A stretch of 64,000 nt of DNA, from assembly GCF_002723915.1 (NCBI RefSeq), contig NZ_BEWL01000006.1, forward strand, positions 1 through 64,000, given 5' to 3'. This document shows positions 18,152 through 27,227 of this stretch, piece after piece (position 1 is the first letter of the stretch; every line of letters begins with the position of its first letter). The notes under the pieces were generated by a model. It searched no databases. It was not told the DNA's origin and worked only from the letters and a program-made list of their open reading frames with translations. The stretch comes from Gluconobacter albidus (lineage in GTDB: Bacteria > Pseudomonadota > Alphaproteobacteria > Acetobacterales > Acetobacteraceae). Position numbers and translations under genes: made by a program.

Positions 18152-19147
18152 TTAGCTTTCTGGTGGGGTTGGGATCAGGCCGGAAAGCTCCATGATCTGT
18201 CTGGATCTCTGGATGCTGTCCGTGACACGGATGGCGGCGTCCAGTGCCCTGATCCCGGCCTGTGCATCGACCAGAACGGGAGCGCCATGAAGGCATGAAG
18301 CGGCGAAGGCTTCATGTTCGGCCGCCAGATTGTCGTGGTCTTTCCAGCTTATGGCTTCTCGCCGGAAGCCTCCTGTGCCCGGAAGAGGCATTCCCCGTTC
18401 ACGACCGATGAAGCTCAGTTTGCGTTCCACAAAATCGGCCGAAAGATATCCGTCCTGTGAGAACAGTCGCATACGGCGTTCTGTTTTCAGCGAAATCCGG
18501 CTTGCTGTGATGGTAGCCACACAGCCGTTTTCAAATCTGACGCGGGCATTGGCGATATCTTCATGCGCGCTCGAAACTGCCGCGCCCAGGGCGTCGATTT
18601 CTCCAATGGGGCTGTCCACGATTGCCAGAACAAGATCGAGATCATGGATCATCAGGTCAAGAATGACCGAAACGTCTGTCCCCCGAGGTTTGTATGGGGC
18701 AATGCGGGTTGCCTCGATGTAGAGAGGGGCTCTGATCCGTTCGGTGATGGCGCGGTGTTCAGCGGAATAGCGCAGCAGGTGGCCAACCTGGAGTGTTTTT
18801 CCAGTCTGAGCCGCCAGTTCGGCCAGAGCATGTGCCTCGTCCAGAGTGGCAGCGATCGGTTTTTCGACCAGAACATGCCGCCCGGCCCGGAGAGCCTGGC
18901 TGGTCAGGGGAAAATGATATTCTGCCGGAGCCGCGATGATGACGGCATCGACCTGTTCGAGAAGATTTTCGTAATTTGTGGCAATTCCGCAACGAGCTTC
19001 GGTTGCTACGACGGCGGCGCGTGCCGGATCGGGATCGTAGAGGGCGACAAGCTGTTCGGCCGGGTTTGAGGCGGATTTAAGGGCGTGAAACCGTCCGAAA
19101 TGGCCGGCTCCGACGATACCGACACGAAGCTGCTGCGCTGTATTCAT
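18152..19147 (-). CDS. Gfo/Idh/MocA family oxidoreductase
   Basis: The 331-aa protein has an N-terminal Rossmann fold with VGIVGAGHFGRFHALK and the EKP motif (LVEKPIAATLDEA) that contacts the nicotinamide. The C-terminal domain contains DLMIHDLDLVLAI with the catalytic-site HDLD. The N-terminus resembles UDP-N-acetylglucosamine 3-dehydrogenase-like proteins found near lipid A genes in related bacteria, but no lpx genes are here, so the substrate stays open. The ATG at 19147 starts the conserved fold; the frame runs on upstream only because it lies antisense to secD. Confidence 0.82.
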   Translation of the reverse strand: MNTAQQLRVGIVGAGHFGRFHALKSASNPAEQLVALYDPDPARAAVVATEARCGIATNYENLLEQVDAVIIAAPAEYHFPLTSQALRAGRHVLVEKPIAATLDEAHALAELAAQTGKTLQVGHLLRYSAEHRAITERIRAPLYIEATRIAPYKPRGTDVSVILDLMIHDLDLVLAIVDSPIGEIDALGAAVSSAHEDIANARVRFENGCVATITASRISLKTERRMRLFSQDGYLSADFVERKLSFIGRERGMPLPGTGGFRREAISWKDHDNLAAEHEAFAASCLHGAPVLVDAQAGIRALDAAIRVTDSIQRSRQIMELSGLIPTPPES

Positions 19148-19303
19148 GGGGGTAGGCTTATCAGGCGCGCTGTTTTCCGGGAAGGTCGTGCGCGCCCAAA
19201 CAGGCAAAAGGTTGCATCGGCATGGCGGAAACGGCATGGTCCCGGCCAGAAAATGATCTGAAAAACGATCTGTCCAAATCCGCCGAGGACGTCTCGACCT
19301 GAT

Positions 19304-20848
19304 ATGATGTATTACAGCCGGCTCAGACTGCTGGGCGTCGCAGGCATCTGCCTGATTGGCGTGCTCCTGTGTCTGCCCAATTTCCTGCGTTCTCCCGCAC
19401 CGTCCCTGCCCTGGCGGCAGATTCATCTGGGGCTCGATCTGCGGGGTGGGTCCTACCTTCTTCTTCAGCTCGATCTGAAATCCCTTGAGCATGACCGCTT
19501 GCAATCCCTTCAGGATCAGGCGCGCCAGACCCTTCTGGATCATTCTCTGGGCTATCGGGATTTTGTCCGCGACGATGCGACCGCGAGCCTGAGCTTTGCG
19601 CCGCGTTCGGTGGCCGAGCGCGATGCGGCGCTCAAGGCCATGCAGTCCCTGCCGCCCGTGGTGCCGAATGAATTCACGACGTCTGAAAAAGACGGTCGGA
19701 TCGTTCTGACGCTTCAGCACGAAGCGATGCTGGCCCGGGCGCGTGAGGCTGTGGCGCAGTCGATCGAGATCGTTCGTCGTCGTATCGACGCGACGGGAGC
19801 GATCGACCCGAGCATTGCGCGGGAAGGCGACGACCGGATTGTTGTCGAGCTTCCGGGCGTCAGCGATCCTGAGCGGATCAAGAGCCTGCTGGGCACGACG
19901 GCGCGCCTGACGTTCCGCCTGCTCGCTCCGAACCCGAGCGTTGCGAGCCCCGGCTCGACGATGCTTGAAGACGAGAGCATGCATACGCAGGTTGCGGTGC
20001 AGGACCACGTCGATGTCGACGGGACGGACCTGACGAATGCCGGTGCGGTGATTGATCAGCAGAGCGGTGGCTGGGCTGTGACGTTCCAGCTCAACAGTGC
20101 GGGGGCGACGGCGTTTGCAAACGTCACGCGGGCCAATGTCGGCAAGCGCTTTGCGATCGTTCTGGACAACAAGGTCATTGAGGCACCGAACATCATCAGC
20201 CCCATTACGGCCGGAAATGGTCAGATCACGGGTGGTTTCGATGCCCGGAGCGCGTCTGATCTGGCGTTGCTGCTGCGTGCCGGTGCGCTGCCTGCTCCGC
20301 TGTCTGTGGTCGAACAGCGCACGATCGGTCCGAGCCTTGGCGCTGCGTCCATTCGTGCCGGTATCATCAGCCTGCTGACCGGCCTGCTTCTGGTCATTGT
20401 GTTCATGGTGCTGTTTTACGGGCGCTTTGGTCTGTATGCCGATATCGCGCTGTTTGCGAACCTGATCCTGATGGTTGGAATCCTGTCGCTGTTCCAGGCG
20501 ACGCTGACTCTGCCGGGTATGGCCGGTATGCTACTAACTCTGGGTATGGCGGTTGATGCCAACATCCTGATTAACGAGCGTATCCGTGAGGAAGTGAAGC
20601 GCGGCCGGGGTCCGCTGCAGGCCCTGCAGGCGGGCTTTGATCGCGCCACTGGCACCATCATCGACAGTAATGCCACGGCGTTTCTGGCGCATGTCATGCT
20701 GTTCGTGTTCGGAACGGGGCCGGTCCGCAACTTCGCTCTGACGATCACCATCGGTATCGTCACTACCCTCTTCACGACCCTCCTGCTGTCACGCCTTCTG
20801 GTCGTGCGGTGGTACGCCCTCGCCCGTCCCAAAGAACTTCCGGTCTGA
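19304..20848 (+). CDS. secD: Protein translocase subunit SecD
   Basis: The 514-aa SecD helps pull translocated proteins across the inner membrane using the proton gradient. It starts with a transmembrane helix (GVAGICLIGVLLCLPNFL). A periplasmic P1 domain includes GLDLRGGSYLLLQLD and VELPGVSDPERI. Six-helix membrane motifs follow, among them GMAVDANILINERIREE and the end TLLLSRLLVVRWY. The start is ATGATG at 19304. The secF start lies 5 nt after its stop. yajC, which precedes secD in many genomes, is not adjacent. Confidence 0.96.
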   Translation: MMYYSRLRLLGVAGICLIGVLLCLPNFLRSPAPSLPWRQIHLGLDLRGGSYLLLQLDLKSLEHDRLQSLQDQARQTLLDHSLGYRDFVRDDATASLSFAPRSVAERDAALKAMQSLPPVVPNEFTTSEKDGRIVLTLQHEAMLARAREAVAQSIEIVRRRIDATGAIDPSIAREGDDRIVVELPGVSDPERIKSLLGTTARLTFRLLAPNPSVASPGSTMLEDESMHTQVAVQDHVDVDGTDLTNAGAVIDQQSGGWAVTFQLNSAGATAFANVTRANVGKRFAIVLDNKVIEAPNIISPITAGNGQITGGFDARSASDLALLLRAGALPAPLSVVEQRTIGPSLGAASIRAGIISLLTGLLLVIVFMVLFYGRFGLYADIALFANLILMVGILSLFQATLTLPGMAGMLLTLGMAVDANILINERIREEVKRGRGPLQALQAGFDRATGTIIDSNATAFLAHVMLFVFGTGPVRNFALTITIGIVTTLFTTLLLSRLLVVRWYALARPKELPV

Positions 20849-20853
20849 TCGTC

Positions 20854-21792
20854 ATGCTGTCACGTCCCCTTTTCCGTTTTGTCCGTGACGATCGGCGCAT
20901 CAATTTCATGCGCGGCCGCCACATGGGGCTGATCGTTTCGGCGGTCCTCTCCATTGCTTCCGTCATCCTGTTTTTCCAGCCCGGCCTGAAACTCGGGCTG
21001 GACTTCCGGGGCGGCATCATCGTGGAAGCCCAGACCCCCGGCCCTGCCGATTTCGGCAAGCTCCGCGCCGCGCTGGACCATGCCGGTATTCATCCGGACG
21101 CCGTGCAGGCGTTCGGGTCGCCGCGTGATGTTCGGATTTCGATCAACGCTCCCGAAGGTGCGGATCGCGAGGCGCAGACCCAGAAGCTGGTCGACGGTGT
21201 CAAGAACGCCATATCGGCTGCTGAGCCGGGCACGCAGGTTCTTCGCGCAGATGCCGTTGGGGCTTCAGTATCGTCCGAACTGTTCCGCGACGGTCTGCTG
21301 GCGCTTGGTTTCAGCCTTGCGATGATTCTGGTCTATATCTGGGTTCGCTTCGAGCGCGAGTTCGCCATCAGTGCCGTGGTGACGCTTATCCTCGATCTGA
21401 CCAAGACGATCGGCTTTCTGGCCATCACGCGCTTTGAATTCGATCTGGTGATGGTTGCGGCCCTTCTGACGATCCTGGGCTATTCCACGAATGACAAGGT
21501 TGTCGTCTACGACCGGATCCGGGAAAACCTGCGCAAGTATCGGACAATGCCGCTGCGGGACCTGCTGGATCTGTCCATCAACGAAACCCTCAACCGTACG
21601 CTTGGTACGTCCATGACCGTTTTTTTGGCGGCCCTGCCACTGGCGCTGTTTGGCGGAAGTACGCTGACCGGCTTTGCCACCGTCATGCTGTTCGGGATTG
21701 TCGTGGGAACGTCTTCGTCGATTTTTATTGCGGCGCCGCTTCTGCTCCTGATGGGCGAGAAGCGGTTGCGCAAGGAAACGGATGCAGGCTGA
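20854..21792 (+). CDS. secF: Protein translocase subunit SecF
   Basis: The 312-aa SecF forms the SecDF complex with the product of the preceding gene. An N-terminal helix is followed by GLKLGLDFRGGIIVEA, then the membrane motifs LGFSLAMILVYIWVRFE and ILGYSTNDKVVVYDRIRENLRKY, and SINETLNRTLGTSMT. The ATG at 20854 is preferred over an earlier frame start that would overlap secD. A strong bidirectional terminator follows the gene. Confidence 0.96.
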   Translation: MLSRPLFRFVRDDRRINFMRGRHMGLIVSAVLSIASVILFFQPGLKLGLDFRGGIIVEAQTPGPADFGKLRAALDHAGIHPDAVQAFGSPRDVRISINAPEGADREAQTQKLVDGVKNAISAAEPGTQVLRADAVGASVSSELFRDGLLALGFSLAMILVYIWVRFEREFAISAVVTLILDLTKTIGFLAITRFEFDLVMVAALLTILGYSTNDKVVVYDRIRENLRKYRTMPLRDLLDLSINETLNRTLGTSMTVFLAALPLALFGGSTLTGFATVMLFGIVVGTSSSIFIAAPLLLLMGEKRLRKETDAG

Positions 21793-21811
21793 TACGGCCT
21801 GCTCCCGTGAG

Positions 21812-21859
21812 AGACACAAAAAAACCGGCTCCCTCAGGGGAGCCGGTTTTTTTGTGTCT
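21812..21859 (+). terminator. Bidirectional intrinsic terminator
   Basis: A long perfect inverted repeat has arms AGACACAAAAAAACCGGCTC (from 21812) and its complement ending at 21859, around a short CCTCAGGG-type loop. The stem carries A7 on one side and T7 on the other, so it can end transcription from secDF and from the lipoprotein gene on the opposite strand. That gene's stop codon sits in the loop. Confidence 0.92.
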
Positions 21860-22226
21860 GTTCTGCCGGATGTGCCGTTATGGGAGGGGTTTTTTGCGGA
21901 AGATCCGCAAGAAGGCTGGAAAGCGCCTGATCGGCCTGCCGGTTCGCGGACGAATTTTGCAGCTTCAGGGCATTCAGTGTTGCCTGTTGCGCGGCCTTGT
22001 CCAGAGTGACCAGCCGCGTCAGACCCTCCGGGCCGATCTGTCCGGTCATGACGGCTCCCCGGGCCATGCCATGCGCGATCAGATACGCGTAAAGCCGGGA
22101 ATTGGGGGATGGCGGCACTCCTGTCATTTCAGGCCGTGCCGCGCATCCGGCCAGAAAGCCCCCCGCTACAAGCAGAGCCGTCGCAGAGCGCCAGACTGCT
22201 GGGCGGGAAACTTTCATGGCTGTCAT
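21834..22226 (-). CDS. Small lipoprotein of unknown function
   Basis: The 130-aa protein begins with a signal peptide and lipobox LAGC (Cys at about 28). The rest is Gln-, Ala- and Leu-rich with no domain I recognise. Its ATG overlaps the mscL stop by 1 nt (TGATG), so it is probably translated after mscL; an alternative ATG lies 9 nt further in (22217). Its last codons run into the bidirectional terminator, and its TGA lies in the terminator loop. No function is proposed. Confidence 0.72.
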   Translation of the reverse strand: MTAMKVSRPAVWRSATALLVAGGFLAGCAARPEMTGVPPSPNSRLYAYLIAHGMARGAVMTGQIGPEGLTRLVTLDKAAQQATLNALKLQNSSANRQADQALSSLLADLPQKTPPITAHPAEQTQKNRLP

Positions 22227-22684
22227 CAGGAGTTTTTCTGGGCCAGCAGGTCGCGGATTTCCGTGAGGAGAACCTCTTCCTTGGTTGGAGCCGGCGGAGC
22301 GGCAGGTGCTTCGTCGTGCTTGCGGCTCAGCTTGCTGAGGATCCGGGTCAGCCAGAAAATGAAGAATGCAACGATCAGGAACTGGATCACGGCATTGAGG
22401 AACAAGCCGATATTCACGGTTACTGCGCCCGCCTTCTGGGCCTCGGCGAGCGTGTCTTTCACCGGACCCTTGAGGGTGATGAACAGGTTCGAGAAATCAA
22501 CACCGCCAGTGAGAAGGCCGATGAATGGTGTCAGGACATCCTTGACCGCACTGCCGACAATCGCGCTGAACGAGGCACCGATCACGACACCGACGGCCAG
22601 ATCGAGCACGTTGCCGCGCATGATGAATTTCTGGAAATCACTGACCCAGCCCGGAGTGTGCAGGGCGTGCTTCGTCTCGCTCAT
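22226..22684 (-). CDS. mscL: Large-conductance mechanosensitive channel MscL
   Basis: The 152-aa MscL opens under membrane tension to release solutes during osmotic downshock. The conserved N-terminal FQKFIMRGNVLDLAVGVVIG includes the first transmembrane helix. The pore-side VGSAVKDVLTPFIG, a periplasmic loop, the second helix (AVIQFLIVAFFIFWL) and a C-terminal charged helix (TEIRDLLAQ) follow. Length is usual for the family. It is followed in overlap by the small lipoprotein gene. Confidence 0.96.
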   Translation of the reverse strand: MSETKHALHTPGWVSDFQKFIMRGNVLDLAVGVVIGASFSAIVGSAVKDVLTPFIGLLTGGVDFSNLFITLKGPVKDTLAEAQKAGAVTVNIGLFLNAVIQFLIVAFFIFWLTRILSKLSRKHDEAPAAPPAPTKEEVLLTEIRDLLAQKNS

Positions 22685-22831
22685 ATCAAACCTTTCTTGG
22701 TATCCGTGAAATCACGGTCGCAGGCCTGACATTCGAGCCCGCTTTCATTGCAAGGGATAAACGGACTCACATGATCCAGTAAAGGCCACTTTCATCTGGA
22801 GGCGGTTTCCGTTATACGCCCCTGATGATTC

Positions 22832-22858
22832 GCTCCGGTCGGCATCGGAGCTTTCTTT
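22832..22858 (+). promoter_or_regulatory. Leader hairpin with T-rich tail before rpmE
   Basis: GCTCCG (22832-22837) pairs with CGGAGC (22846-22851) and is followed by TTTCTTT, 15 nt before rpmE. It looks like a weak intrinsic terminator or attenuator in the rpmE leader. Function is inferred only from shape and place. Confidence 0.4.
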
Positions 22859-22873
22859 ATGGAGTAGACATTC

Positions 22874-23101
22874 ATGAAATCCGGCATCCATCCCGACTAC
22901 CACGAGATCACCGTCATCATGACCGACGGGACCGAGTACAAGACGCATTCCTGCTACGGTGAACCGGGCGCAACGCTGCGTCTTGACGTTGATCCGAAGT
23001 CCCATCCGGCCTGGACTGGCGTCCAGCGTATGATGGATACCGGAGGCCAGGTTGCAAAGTTCAACAAGCGCTTTGCAGGCATTGGTACGCGCACGAAGTA
23101 A
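22874..23101 (+). CDS. rpmE: 50S ribosomal protein L31
   Basis: The 75-aa protein is bL31. It shows the alphaproteobacterial pattern: [19 protein letters not shown] near the N-terminus and [12 protein letters not shown] in the middle. Only one Cys is present, in HSCYG, so the zinc-binding Cys set of C+ L31 proteins is absent and this is the zinc-free type. GGAG lies 9 nt before the ATG. A hairpin in the leader and a strong terminator after the gene suggest a monocistronic unit. Confidence 0.96.
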   Translation: MKSGIHPDYHEITVIMTDGTEYKTHSCYGEPGATLRLDVDPKSHPAWTGVQRMMDTGGQVAKFNKRFAGIGTRTK

Positions 23102-23159
23102 TTCGGCGCCCCTCCTCCCGCCTCCTCTTGAAGGCGGACAGGTTGGAACCTATCTGGAG

Positions 23160-23197
23160 AATCAGCCACGACGCCGTTCGGGTCGTGGCTGATTTGA
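23160..23197 (+). terminator. Terminator after rpmE
   Basis: A perfect 13-bp stem pairs AATCAGCCACGAC (23160-23172) with its complement (23182-23194) around a 9-nt loop. The tail is only TTT then GACC. The stem strength supports a terminator of rpmE. Confidence 0.75.
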
Positions 23198-23257
23198 CCA
23201 TAGCATTTTGCCATATCGGGAAATGTGCCAGATGATTCCTGCCAGAAGGAGGTTTCA

Positions 23258-23716
23258 GTGACTTACGACTTTACGCCGCTGTTTCGCAGCGCGATCGGTT
23301 TCGACCGACTGGCCACGATGGCTGGCAATGTTGCCAATGCCCAGGCCCTTCCAAGCTATCCACCCTACAATATCGAAAAAACCGGCGAGACGAATTACGT
23401 CCTGACGATGGCTCTTGCAGGCTTTCGGCCTGAAGACGTGGATGTCGTTCAGGAAGACAATACTCTTGTCGTGCGTGGCAGCGTTCCCGAAAACAGCGGT
23501 GACCGGGAATGGCTGCATCGTGGTATCGCCACGCGGGCTTTCGAGCGCCGTTTCGTGCTGGCCGATCATACGGAAATCGACCAGGCGGATCTGGTGAATG
23601 GTCTGCTGTCCATTATGGTCCGGCAGGTTGTGCCGGAAGCTGCCAGGCCCCGCCGCATCCCTGTTCGAAGCGGAGCGGGGCAGATTTCGCCGTCCGGAAC
23701 TGTTTATACGGCGTAA
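23258..23716 (+). CDS. Small heat shock protein, Hsp20 family
   Basis: The 152-aa protein is an IbpA-like holdase chaperone that binds unfolding proteins. The N-terminal TPLFRSAIGFDRLA is typical of the class-A small heat shock proteins of rhizobia and relatives. The alpha-crystallin domain runs from about residue 40, with YVLTMALAGFRPEDVDV and the hallmark WLHRGIATRAFERRFVL. The GTG at 23258 is chosen because AGAAGGAGG lies 5 nt before it; an earlier frame start at 23225 lacks one. A hairpin follows the stop. Confidence 0.93.
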   Translation: MTYDFTPLFRSAIGFDRLATMAGNVANAQALPSYPPYNIEKTGETNYVLTMALAGFRPEDVDVVQEDNTLVVRGSVPENSGDREWLHRGIATRAFERRFVLADHTEIDQADLVNGLLSIMVRQVVPEAARPRRIPVRSGAGQISPSGTVYTA

Positions 23717-23723
23717 GCAGAGG

Positions 23724-23757
23724 GAGGCGTGCCTTAAAAGCGCGCCTCTCCGTTTTG
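23724..23757 (+). terminator. Probable terminator after the Hsp20 gene
   Basis: GAGGCG (23724-23729) pairs with CGCCTC (23743-23748), followed shortly by GTTTT. Stem is short; moderate support. Confidence 0.5.
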
Positions 23758-23924
23758 GTGCTTGACCATCGCGGCTCCAGTGCCCCATACCCGTTTCCAT
23801 TATCGCAGAGCATCCAGCAGGTGCCGCGATCATATCCCGGGCGGGATCGGTTCCTCGCCGGATACGCCTGATCGGTGCCTGCGGAAGCTGGCTTCATCCG
23901 TGTCCCAGCAAGGAACGCATCGAC

Positions 23925-24509
23925 ATGACCCTGCCTTTGATGCCCAAGGCGACTGCCGTCTGGCTGATCGAAAAAACCGGCCTTACCTTTACGCAGATCG
24001 CAGAATTCTGTGGCATGCATCCCCTTGAAGTCCAGGCGATTGCAGATGGCGAGGTTGCGGCCGGAATCAACGGTTACGACCCGGTCAAGAACCACCAGCT
24101 TGCCGAAGCGGAAATCAAGCGTTGCGAAAAAGATACCAATGCACGCCTGAAGATCATGCCGACGGCTAGCCCCGTAAAGCGTCGTGCCAAGGGTGCGCGC
24201 TATACGCCCGTTGCCAAGCGGAATGACCGTCCGGACGCCATTGCATTCGTCCTGCGCCAGTTTCCGCAGCTTTCGGAAGCACAGATTGTCAAGCTGCTCG
24301 GTACCACCAAGGACACCATCATCAAGGTGCGTGATCGCCAGCACTGGAACAGTGCCAATATCAAGCCGCGCGATCCCGTGATTCTTGGTCTGTGCACCCA
24401 GACCGACCTTCATGCCGCGGTCACGGCTGCCAATGATCGACTGGCGCGCGAGGGCCATGCCCTTCCGGTCGTGGAAGCTTACGTGCCGGACAGCGACAGT
24501 CACGCCTGA
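23925..24509 (+). CDS. trcR: Cell cycle transcriptional regulator TrcR (DUF1013)
   Basis: The 194-aa protein matches the DUF1013/TrcR family conserved in alphaproteobacteria. Key stretches are MPKATAVWLIEKTGLTFTQ, IAEFCGMHPLEVQAIADGEV, GYDPVKNHQLAEAEIKRCE, RPDAIAFVLRQFPQLSEAQI and HWNSANIKPRDPV. The first part looks like a helix-turn-helix. TrcR-type proteins have been linked to cell-cycle transcription. AAGGA precedes the ATG at 23925. A possible TTGACC -35 lies near 23762, some 160 bp upstream. Confidence 0.9.
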   Translation: MTLPLMPKATAVWLIEKTGLTFTQIAEFCGMHPLEVQAIADGEVAAGINGYDPVKNHQLAEAEIKRCEKDTNARLKIMPTASPVKRRAKGARYTPVAKRNDRPDAIAFVLRQFPQLSEAQIVKLLGTTKDTIIKVRDRQHWNSANIKPRDPVILGLCTQTDLHAAVTAANDRLAREGHALPVVEAYVPDSDSHA

Positions 24510-24519
24510 CCCGGAATGA

Positions 24520-24556
24520 ATGCCTGACGGGTACTGGTCCGGTGCCCTTCAGGCAT
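24520..24556 (+). terminator. Hairpin between trcR and the YdcH-like gene
   Basis: ATGCCTGA (24520-24527) pairs with TCAGGCAT (24549-24556), with further GGG/CCC pairing inside. There is no T-run, so it may be a Rho-assisted terminator or an mRNA end structure. Confidence 0.4.
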
Positions 24557-24631
24557 GATACTGCATTGGAGACAGTGGAAAGAATCAGTCTCTCCACAAT
24601 GCCTGACTGTTCTCCGGGACCGGATGCCATG

Positions 24632-24829
24632 ATGACTGACGACAATGCCATGCTGAAACGTCTGCACGAACTGCGCAGCGAGCATCGCGATCTGGATACT
24701 GTCATCGAGCGTCTCGTCCATCACCCCCTCAACCAGCTCCAGCTTCAGCGTCTCAAAAAGCGCAAGCTTCAGCTTAAAGATGAGATTTCGTGGATCGAGA
24801 CCCGTCTCATCCCGGATAATATTGCCTGA
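24632..24829 (+). CDS. YdcH family protein (DUF465)
   Basis: The 65-aa protein fits the YdcH/DUF465 family: RLHELRSEHRDLDTVIERL followed by LQLQRLKKRKLQLKDEISWI. It should fold as a helical hairpin or coiled coil. Function is unknown. Two adjacent ATG codons (24629 and 24632) could start it. Its TGA directly abuts the purE ATG, so it is probably co-translated with purE and purK. Confidence 0.85.
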   Translation: MTDDNAMLKRLHELRSEHRDLDTVIERLVHHPLNQLQLQRLKKRKLQLKDEISWIETRLIPDNIA

Positions 24830-25354
24830 ATGAGCCAGATCCTCTCCGCCGAAGACACCCTTCAGAGCGACGCGCCCCTCCGTGTCGGCGTCATCATGGG
24901 CAGCCAGTCCGACTGGGACACCATGCGTCATGCCTGCGAGATTCTCGACGATCTGGGCATTGCCCATGAGCGACGGATTGTCTCGGCCCACCGCACGCCC
25001 GACCGGCTGGTGGAGTACGCCAAGACGGCGCGGCGGCGCGGATTGCATGTCATCATTGCGGGCGCTGGCGGAGCTGCGCATCTTCCAGGCATGTGTGCGG
25101 CCTGGACAAGTGTTCCCGTATTGGGCGTCCCGGTCCAGAGCCGGGCACTGAACGGTCAGGACAGCCTGCTTTCCATCGTGCAGATGCCCGGTGGTGTTCC
25201 GGTCGGCACGCTGGCAATCGGCAAGGCTGGCGCCATCAATGCAGGACTTCTGGCGGCGTCCATCCTGTCGGTTTCCGACGCTCAGGTCATGGCACGTCTG
25301 GATGCCTGGCGGGCGACGCAGACTGCTGCCGTGGCGGATGTTCCTGTCGAATGA
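24830..25354 (+). CDS. purE: 5-(carboxyamino)imidazole ribonucleotide mutase
   Basis: The 174-aa PurE is the class I mutase that converts N5-CAIR to CAIR in purine synthesis. Motifs are [21 protein letters not shown] and [16 protein letters not shown], all in their usual places, plus [20 protein letters not shown]. The ATG immediately follows the upstream stop, and its own TGA overlaps the purK ATG (ATGA). PurK as neighbour confirms the two-step route. Confidence 0.97.
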   Translation: MSQILSAEDTLQSDAPLRVGVIMGSQSDWDTMRHACEILDDLGIAHERRIVSAHRTPDRLVEYAKTARRRGLHVIIAGAGGAAHLPGMCAAWTSVPVLGVPVQSRALNGQDSLLSIVQMPGGVPVGTLAIGKAGAINAGLLAASILSVSDAQVMARLDAWRATQTAAVADVPVE

Positions 25355-26475
25355 ACACACAGGATGTTTTTGTACCCGGCAGTACGATCGGGATTATTGG
25401 TGGTGGCCAGCTTGGTCGGATGTCTGCCGTGGCCGCATCGAAGCTTGGCTATCACGTGCATGTTCTGAGCCCCGAATTTCCGAGCCCGGCCACGGAAGTC
25501 GCTGCTTCCGTTACGGTGGGGGCCTATGACGATCCGGCGGTTCTGGAGGACTTTGCCTCACGCTGTGATGTGGTGACGTTCGAGTTCGAGAATATCAGTG
25601 CCGAAGGTCTGGCTCTGCTGGAGAGGCACCGTCCTGTCCGGCCGGCGGGCGAAATCCTGCGGATCAGTCAGGACCGGATTACGGAAAAAACGCGCCTGTC
25701 CGAAATCGGTGTCAGCCTCGCACCCTGGCATGCGGTCAATGGTCCCGAGGATCTGCTCGGGCTGGAAACACTTGGTTTTCCGCTGATTCTCAAGACGACG
25801 CGCTTTGGTTACGACGGTAAAGGGCAGTTCCGCGTGCCGGATGCCGAAGCTCTGGCAGCTTTGGACAATCTCCCTTACCCGCTCGTTGCGGAGAAAATGA
25901 TCGACTTCGAGCGTGAGCTCAGCGTGATGGTCGTTCGTGCTCTGGACGGGACTGTGCGGTGTTTTGATGCGGTTGAAAACCGCCATCGGAACGGCATTCT
26001 AGACATAACACTCGCGCCTGCCCGGGTCATGCCTGACATTGCCCGACAGGCGCAGGATATGGCAGCCCGGATTGCAGAAGCGCTGGGTCTGGTCGGAATT
26101 ATGGGCGTGGAAATGTTCCATGCGGCTGATGGGAGCCTCATGGTGAACGAGATTGCGCCCCGACCGCACAATTCCGGTCACTGGACCATGGATGCGTGTC
26201 TGGTGGATCAGTTCGAAATGCATGTGCGAGCTGTTGCAGGTCTGCCGCTGCCTCCCGCGCGCCGCCATTCCGATGCGGTCATGCACAACCTCATTGGTCC
26301 GGAAGACATGGCGCGCGTTCCGGCCATTCTCGTGACAGACGGAGCATCGCTTCATCTTTATGGAAAGTCGGAGGCGCGCGAAGGCCGGAAAATGGGGCAT
26401 GTAAACACCATTTTCCCACGAGGTGCCCTTCCCGGCGAGCTTGCGCTTGAAGGGCTTCTTCCGCCTCGCGGCTGA
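25351..26475 (+). CDS. purK: 5-(carboxyamino)imidazole ribonucleotide synthase
   Basis: The 374-aa PurK is an ATP-grasp enzyme making N5-CAIR from AIR, bicarbonate and ATP. Motifs are [20 protein letters not shown] near the N-terminus, [13 protein letters not shown] for ATP binding, and the metal-binding [11 protein letters not shown] with [15 protein letters not shown]. The start overlaps the purE stop by 4 nt. It converges on the RadC-like gene with only 4 nt between stops. Confidence 0.97.
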   Translation: MNTQDVFVPGSTIGIIGGGQLGRMSAVAASKLGYHVHVLSPEFPSPATEVAASVTVGAYDDPAVLEDFASRCDVVTFEFENISAEGLALLERHRPVRPAGEILRISQDRITEKTRLSEIGVSLAPWHAVNGPEDLLGLETLGFPLILKTTRFGYDGKGQFRVPDAEALAALDNLPYPLVAEKMIDFERELSVMVVRALDGTVRCFDAVENRHRNGILDITLAPARVMPDIARQAQDMAARIAEALGLVGIMGVEMFHAADGSLMVNEIAPRPHNSGHWTMDACLVDQFEMHVRAVAGLPLPPARRHSDAVMHNLIGPEDMARVPAILVTDGASLHLYGKSEAREGRKMGHVNTIFPRGALPGELALEGLLPPRG

Positions 26476-26479
26476 AACT

Positions 26480-27226
26480 TCAGAGCAGATTGTTGCGCCG
26501 GAAACTGGTGTGGCGGCCGTTGCCGATGATGAAATGATCCGCGATCGTGACGCCGACCACATCAAGGGCGGCCTGAACCTGCATGGTCATCTGAATGTCA
26601 GCTTCCGAGGGGGTTGGATCGCCGCTCGGATGGTTGTGAACCAGAACCAGAGCGCTTGCGCCGATTTCCACGGCACGTCTGGCGACTTCCCGTGGATAGA
26701 CGGGCGTGTGATTGACCGTGCCTCTGGCCTGAGCCTCGTCAGCGATCAGACTGTTCTTGTCGTTGAGAAACAGGATCCGGAACTGCTCAATGTTTTCGCG
26801 TGCCAGTCGGGCCGTCAGGTAATCGAGGAGTTTCTGTTCGCTATCGAGAACATCTTCGGGCGGCAGGCGCGCCCGGTTGTAGCGCAGGGCCGCTTCCTGA
26901 AGGAGGCGGATCATGGGCACCATATGCGTACCCATGTCGTTGACGCTTTCAAGCTCGCGATTGCTGGCGGAGAGAACGGCGCCCAGTGATCCGAAACGGG
27001 CAAGGAGCGTGTGTGACAGCTCCCCACTCCCCGCCTCACGCCCTGTAAAGAGGACCGTCATCAGATGCAGCAGGGTTGCATCGTCGAGATGACGTCCGCG
27101 CCCTGTCAGAAGAGCAAGCGGTGGTTCCAGCCCGGGAGAAGACTCGGTCATGGCCGCAATCTGCCTTAGATCTCCCGATGACAGCCCCACCATGGCATCT
27201 GAAAAGCCGCTCGTTTCGCTGTTCAT
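26480..27226 (-). CDS. radC: RadC-like JAMM/MPN protein (intact motif)
   Basis: The 248-aa protein has an N-terminal helix-hairpin-helix-like part and a C-terminal RadC/MPN domain. The metalloprotease-like metal site is intact: HNHPSGDPTPSEAD, with an upstream Glu in REVARRAVEIGAS. RadC proteins are widespread; a DNA repair role was proposed long ago but is not firmly established. The ATG at 27226 begins 1 nt after the stop of a second RadC-like gene, so the two form one operon. Confidence 0.87.
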   Translation of the reverse strand: MNSETSGFSDAMVGLSSGDLRQIAAMTESSPGLEPPLALLTGRGRHLDDATLLHLMTVLFTGREAGSGELSHTLLARFGSLGAVLSASNRELESVNDMGTHMVPMIRLLQEAALRYNRARLPPEDVLDSEQKLLDYLTARLARENIEQFRILFLNDKNSLIADEAQARGTVNHTPVYPREVARRAVEIGASALVLVHNHPSGDPTPSEADIQMTMQVQAALDVVGVTIADHFIIGNGRHTSFRRNNLL

Positions 27227-27227
27227 T

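Noticed and set aside
19148-20008. N-terminal extension of the Gfo/Idh/MocA protein to 618 aa
   Set aside because: The extra part is antisense to secD; the Rossmann fold begins right after the ATG at 19147.
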